This document shows, in pieces, positions 58,481 to 64,000 of a stretch of DNA of 64,000 nt (the first letter of the stretch is position 1; every line of letters begins with the position of its first letter). The DNA comes from Mortierella sp. BCC40632 (lineage: Eukaryota; Mortierellomycota; Mortierellomycetes; Mortierellales; Mortierellaceae). Below the pieces are notes generated by a model. That model searched no databases. It was not told the origin of the DNA and worked only from the letters and a program-made list of their open reading frames with translations. The stretch lies in contig WAEK01000017.1 in assembly GCA_011634665.1 (NCBI GenBank), forward strand, positions 434,001 through 498,000, written 5' to 3'. A program made the position numbers and the translations under genes.

Positions 58481-60957
58481 TCACTTGCGGATGCCAATGC
58501 GTTCTCCTACTTTTACAAGCGTCTCGAGACCCTTTAGAGAGGTGCTGACAAGATCTTCATCAAATTGGACGGCGTCTTTCTTGAATAGGGCAATACATGT
58601 GGAGCCGCCATAGGCAAAGTAACCGAGCTCGTCTCCCTTCATTAACTTGGTTCCTTGGTCCTGTGCTCCAGTCAACACAATTGACCCAACTATAATTCAA
58701 CGGTGAGAGATGTGGATTACACGCTAGGTGAGTCACTTGGGGACAAGAAGTTATAGGATCATTCAAAATAAAAGGGAGACCCTATCCCATGATGATTACC
58801 CAAAAGCGCCCCAATAGAGACAAAGATACATTTGTCAAACTGTTCATTTTTTTGTTCATCCTGCGTCTGGTCCAGTTCAATGACAGTGACTTTTCGAACA
58901 TTTTCTGTAAAAACGTCGACATTGTGATTGACGGCCATGGGATTGACCGTGAAATAAGTACCATCGATTTTGACCGCGTCCGTGACGACCGTGCCCTGAA
59001 CAGGACTATGGAATCGATGATAATCTTGAGGGGCGAGACGAAACAAGGCGATGGAACCCCCTTCAAATTCGGTCGCAAGATCGGGGTCTCGGATGAGTTG
59101 TTGGATAGAGAAGGACTTGCCCTTGATCCAGACCTGGGTTGCGGCAGTGATAGACTCGAACACACAGAGTCGGCAATCAGCTGAGGACACAATAGTGTTC
59201 TACAGGGCAAAGAGTTTATAGATCATGTTAGTTCAGGCAGGCACTAATTATCCAGCCTTGTAATGAGGTGTAAAGAAAAAAAAAAAAGAAAAGAAAAGAA
59301 ATGGAAGTCCGAAACATACGGGGTTCTCTTTCTCATAAATTGGTCGAGCATCTGGACGCAGTTTACGATAGAAAAAGTCATTAAAGGACTTGTACTGTGT
59401 AATATCGGGTTGGACAAGTTCCGTGAGCTCAATCTTGTAAGTCTTGATAAAGTATGGGATCTGAGAGATGGATTCGGGTGCATCAAAGTGTTTGCCCTGC
59501 CGAACGGATTCTTTGTAGAACAAATGTCGGATTCTATGCGTGTTCAGGACTGGAGAAAATGGACCAGAGTTTTAGCTCATTTTCTCTTCTGTGTATTAAA
59601 ACTACAAGGTCCGAAACAAAAAAAAAAAAAAAATTGAAGTAAGAGCTTCTTTCTTTTTTTTTATACTTACGCCTGTGGTCAATAATACAGGCAAATAGAA
59701 GATGCATCCCGATGCGTGCATAGATCGGCATATCTTCCCATGCCGAAGAACCAGACTGAGCAAACGCAAATAATAATAACAAAAATAAAATTAAAAAAAA
59801 GACAGAGAGAGAGAGAGAGAGGTGCAAGGTTGATCCGGCCAGTTAGCATGACTGCCTCTACGCTGTAAACATCGTTCGGGCTTTTTTTTTTTTTTTTTAT
59901 CCAAGACAAAACTTGCCTTGCGATTCATCACAACATAATTTCCAAAGTGATGGTCACTGGTTAGCTTCTGGATCCAGTTCAGCGGCAAAGTACTATGGTA
60001 CCATCTCTTGTGATTGGCATTAGTATAGATACCACCGTCAACTATTGATCACAAGAAAAGTGGTATAAATATTCTCTCCCAAGTCCTGCATTTCTCTGAA
60101 TAAAATTAAAGGGGGAGTTCTTACACAAGCGGCCCACTTCTTTGATAGCCGATGACTTTTGAATGGCTGCAATAAGTGCGTGTCGAAGACCTTCAACGTT
60201 ATTTTGAAGCGACTGGAGCTTGACAAACTTGGCATTGATGGTAGCAGGATATGCAGCCGTTGATCGTGAACCGCTGCGCGAAGAGCCCAGCGGGGCATCA
60301 AAGGCAACGGTTACAATATCAACCTCATCGCAACAAGGCGTCGTCAGAATATCGTCTTCAGTCAAGTCTGGGTCATGTAGGTCAAGTTCAATATCGTCAA
60401 AACCCGTGTCGAAATCGTCACTGTCACTACTAGAGTCGTCAATGTTGTGAACCTTTGTCTCTTTGGAGGCATCTGTGTCGTTGTTGACTACAGCCGCTGA
60501 GGCGGATGGATTATTTTCCTGAACAGGGCTTGTTGTGGTGACGGTTTCCTTTCGAGTGATGGTTTTGAGAATATGTTTGAACCTTTGTCGAGGACTCTGG
60601 ATAGGCGACGTCGTGCCAGGCTGTTGTTCATTAGGGACGATAGTAGTTTCTTTCACCTCTAGTTCTGAGATGGTTTGTTCAGAAACTCTTTCTCGGACTT
60701 CCTCTTTGACCGTCAGCAAAGAGAAGCCCTCGACGACAGCCGTAGTAGCGGCGCGCGGGTTCTCCTGGCTTGGTGAGGATGGGACATCATTGGCCGGATC
60801 CCGTCCTGAGCGTGACAGCTTGTCTAAAGCGTAGAGAAGGAAAGCGTGTGTTACTCACAAGGCCCCTTCTAGCAGCTAGACGCGGCCTTTGGTGTGGGGA
60901 AAGGACGTTTTTGGCTAGCGCTGGGCTTTTACCCTTTATCGACTGAAGCATCGGCAT
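58481..60957 (-). CDS. PSD2: Phosphatidylserine decarboxylase proenzyme
   Basis: Model on the minus strand: exons 60933-60957, 60125-60823, 59917-60041, 59671-59755, 59320-59549, 58800-59199, 58481-58689; phases agree and give 590 residues. The first ~200 residues are Ser/Thr/Asp-rich and low complexity; the first exon (MPMLQSIK) is inferred from phase. The catalytic region runs from GGIYTNANHKRWYHSTLPLN through MPIYARIGMHLLF, FNDFFYRKLRPDARPI, YHRFHSPVQGTVV and YFTVNPMAVN to the self-cleavage motif GYFAYGGST. Cleavage is expected between Gly550 and Ser551, giving the pyruvoyl-carrying alpha chain. It makes phosphatidylethanolamine from phosphatidylserine. There is no clear mitochondrial leader or C2 domain, so a Psd2-like endomembrane location is likelier than mitochondria, but this is open. 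The intron after NYVVMNRK uses a GC donor (AAG^GCAAGT). Confidence 0.94.
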
Positions 60958-61892
60958 TATTAGAAATTAGAGACGGAGTGTCCGAGCGGGGAGATAATAA
61001 AGATAAAAAAAGCGGAAGGAGAAGAGAGGAGAGAGAGGGAGGAGGGAGGAGGGAGTGTAGAGAAAGTGAACAAGAGGCAGCAAGAAAGAAAGGATGCAGG
61101 TCTGAAGATCTCAATTCTTGACCTTTCCCCTAATCTCATGTGCTGAATGGGTGGGCTGGCTGACTCGTGGCCCGTCCTCCACGCCGAGGGCTGTCTGTCA
61201 GGGGTACAGTAGGGGAACGGGCGACCTCGAACGAGCCTCAATCCTGTCCGCGTGGCCCGATGTGCCGGGGATGGAGAAAGGGGAATGTGCCGTGCGGCCG
61301 ATGGTCGACCAACTCGCAATTTCGTTTTTCCTGAATGTCTCTTGAACTAGACAGGCTCGTGCGGTTGAACACGCGAGCACACGCGTGTGGGCCTTCATCC
61401 CCCTCACCCGTCCCTCTCCTTCCGGGCCTGGACTTTATCCATGCACCGGTGCGCCCTTGCATGCCTGTCTCTCCTGGAGACCCGTTGAACTCCAGCCTGA
61501 CAGCATACCCTTGGATATTTGGCTTTTATGTTCCCCTGTCCAATACCCCAACACCCCCAATATCTCAAAATCTCGAAACACTTGGCAGACTCACACTGCA
61601 TGCTCAGCCCTACCTTGCAATACTATTACCGATCGACTCTGCCTTGGGGCCAACTTGGGGGGAGGTTGGCTCTGGGTCTGATCGAACTGTTCCCTGAGCA
61701 CGTGATTCTTAGCCGGTCTTTCTCTGTCCCTCTCCCTCTCTCTGTTCTGTCTCTGCTCTTTTTTCTCTCTCTTTTCTTGGCTTTGCTCTCCTCCACCACC
61801 TTGTCCATTCCTTCCTCCATTCCCTCTCTGCATTCCATCCGCAAGTCCCATCAGGCTCTATTCATCGCCTGGCACGCACGGAACTAGATTCA
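60958..61892. promoter_or_regulatory. Shared divergent promoter interval of PSD and VPS9 genes
   Basis: About 0.93 kb between two divergent start codons. It has a GA-rich block (61015-61085), GC-richer sequence in the middle and a CT-rich leader (61715-61800) before the VPS9 start. No TATA box stands out, and no gene is seen. Confidence 0.6.
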
Positions 61893-64000
61893 ATGGCATC
61901 TCTACAGGACCCTGGTCGCGAAGGAAAACACTCACCTGTCGCCACCATGCAACAGTCGACGCTCACGGCTACAGAAGCATCAAAGGACACAGTACCACCC
62001 ACCACAGAATCGCCATCTTCTGCTGGCAGCCCCATGGTCACAGATAGTCCCCTGAAAGGCGACAGTATTACTGCTCAGACGAGGGGTGATAACGGTAGAG
62101 GTACTCCGGATCCCAGCCAAAAGGACGATCAGCCTCCAAACAATAAAGATACCACCACAAATCCGAGCAGCACCAATATGTCTTCTCCATCTTTAGCAGC
62201 CTCCACCACCATGACGCCAACGCCAGCCAAGACTGACAATGGCGTCAAAGATAATGAGGCGAATTTAATGGATGGAAGCGAGGATGGCTCTCAGATACCC
62301 ACATTGACACGGCGCAAGTCATCGCTATCCACTCTTGAGTACGTGCAATCTTCTTGGCAATGTCAAAGTCCCCTCCCCCCACAGCCTCCTCATCAACATA
62401 TGTGAGCCTTTTTTTTTTTTTTTTTTTTTCGTCACCAACTCACCACCGTTTGGGGTTTCTGTGGTCTCCTGTATCGACAAAATAGGAGTCGTTTGAAAAG
62501 AGCCTCGTCCATGGACAAACATGTTACCATTGTTGACGCAGCCACCGGAGATGTTTCTGTCCCTACCTCGGACACGGCCATTCCATCTCGGAGAGAAGGT
62601 GGTTCTGACTCAGAAGAGACTGCAAAAGATGAAGAAAGTATAAAAGAGCTTACAAAGATTTTGATGCAGTTTGATCCGCTGGAAAGTTCGCAGCACCCAC
62701 AAGGTAAACGATGACGAAGGGTGTGCGTGTGTGTGTGTTCTAAACCTGCGAAACCTACCTCTTAGTTGCATGTGAACTCGACTCGCGTTTCCCCACAATT
62801 TTTTTTTTTTTATTTGATAATTTACTGACGCTCAAACCACGGTCTCGTTTTCTCATTTTTCGCTGGTCTTGGATGTGTTGACTATGTATGGAAAGCAGAA
62901 AGTAAAGAATCGGGAACGACATCAGGAAAGCCAAAGGCACAGCCAACAGATACAGATTCGGAGGCGTCCATATCACCAGAAATTTCACTTTCGTCCTCGT
63001 CCTCGCCCCGAACGCCACAGCAATTGAATTCACCCCAGACATCATATGATGTTCAAATGGCCATGTCCGAAAAGGCCAAGAAGGGAATAGCGCCTTCACC
63101 CTTGGCGACCTCTAAAAAGAAATCTTCAGAAAGTCGGCAAAAGCCTTCAGAAAAGTCTGAAGCGGCGGGCAACAGTAGTAGCAAAAGTGGAAGTCAAAGC
63201 AGCAAGAGCCGATCCAGTGAACAGCCACCCAAACCCAAGGATGTACCTTTTGATTTCCAAAAGTTTCTGGAGCAGATGCGCCATAAGAATGCCGTGCCAA
63301 TTACGCGCTACTTTCAGAGGTAATACGATCATCGACTGGAGAGAAAAAGATCATCAGTACCGCTTGTATCACTCACGATACTAACTACTGACTATTTGAA
63401 TCTTTTGGGAGAAAAGCTTCCTAAAGGAATTCGACAAGAAGCCTTGGACAGTGAACGAGCAGATCAAGATTATTCATGATTTCCTGGATGTAGGTGACAA
63501 GTTATTGAGCGCAAGGGAAAGGATGTACGAATGAAAGTGAAACCTGGATATTAACTCCGTAGTCACAACACGATGACCTTAGTTCATTATCGGGAAGATG
63601 GCCCTCTATGATCCATGGCGCAATGTATCGGACCAGGAATTTGAGAATGCCAAGGAAGGCATGGAGAAACTTGTGATGAACCGACTCTTTTCACAGTAAG
63701 TAGCCTATTACTTGATTTAGATCCCAGACCACAGCCCTGCCAAGAAATTTGAGGAAATAACTGGGACACAAAACAAAAAAAAGAATCTGCCAACAGACAT
63801 CTAATTATTGACGATCTACTACTTCCTTTTCTTCAAGTACATTCTCTCCGTCCACAACCGATGATGCCGAGAGGGATGAAGTGCTTGCACAAAAGATTCG
63901 GATCTTTCGATGGGTCGAGGAAAAACATCTGGATATCCCACATAGTTCAAACAACGAGACCTATTTGAAGAGCGCGCAGTCAGGTATCCTATTTTGCCAT
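61893..64000 (+). CDS. VPS9: Vps9-domain Rab5 GEF, N-terminal part (3' end outside window)
   Basis: Model: exons 61893-62338, 62486-62703, 62899-63319, 63417-63489, 63583-63695, 63838-63983, with a GTATCC donor at 63984 after which the window ends. The first ~340 residues are Ser/Thr/Pro-rich. Then the Vps9 helical bundle begins: VPFDFQKFLEQMRHKNAVPI, RYFQSFLKEFDKKPW, NEQIKIIHDFLD, and the catalytic VPS9 domain starts with HTFSPSTTDDAERDEVLAQK and IRIFRWVEEKHLDIP. Known role: nucleotide exchange factor for Rab5/Vps21 GTPases on endosomes. The rest of the VPS9 domain, with the Asp and Tyr that contact Rab, lies beyond the window, as does any CUE domain. The acceptor of exon 3 is ambiguous by three bases (AAG or CAG). 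Confidence 0.92.

Overview
The window looks like nuclear DNA of an early-diverging filamentous fungus, most likely Mortierellomycotina or a relative. This is an inference from intron-rich genes with short introns (mostly 80-150 nt, GTAAGT/GTATGT-like donors, TAG/CAG acceptors), F-box/LRR genes, an animal-like type IIC P-type ATPase, a Josephin deubiquitinase, and very abundant CT/GA and poly(T)/poly(A) tracts between genes. No prokaryotic features, CRISPR arrays, rRNA or tRNA genes were recognised. All exon models were built by eye from splice sites, reading phase and family knowledge.

Layout. 0-2.2 kb: the 3' end of one F-box/LRR-type gene converges on a complete F-box gene. 2.2-8.3 kb: no confident gene, with decayed coding-like fragments on the minus strand. 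8.3-12.0 kb: a four-exon P-type cation ATPase. 13.2-17.3 kb: a six-exon protein with two PH domains. 17.3-24.6 kb: a 7 kb gene-poor stretch with a clustered ATGCCAAGAAA-type motif, upstream of a C2H2 zinc-finger factor with Ace2/Swi5-like fingers (24.6-25.8 kb). 28.0-29.1 kb: an unrecognised gene or recent pseudogene. 29.9-31.9 kb: an Scd6/LSM14 RNA-granule protein. 32.2-33.4 kb: an unresolved coding-like stretch. 33.6-34.3 kb: a parvulin (PIN4). 36.5-40.4 kb: a Pumilio-family protein with a CCCH finger.

41.6-43.1 kb (minus): a Josephin-type deubiquitinase with an 18-nt exon. 43.7-45.6 kb (minus): a two-TM membrane protein of unknown family with an Asn/Tyr/Ser repeat tail. 46.5-50.6 kb (minus): DNA topoisomerase I, divergent from a 1,947-residue PHD-finger protein at 52.0-58.1 kb. 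58.5-61.0 kb (minus): phosphatidylserine decarboxylase, divergent from the 5' part of a Vps9-type Rab5 GEF that runs off the right edge.

The genes do not form a pathway. Two themes recur: post-transcriptional control (LSM14, Pumilio) and chromatin/DNA topology (TOP1, PHD protein). PSD and Vps9 share a divergent promoter and both act on endomembranes, but co-regulation is only a suggestion.
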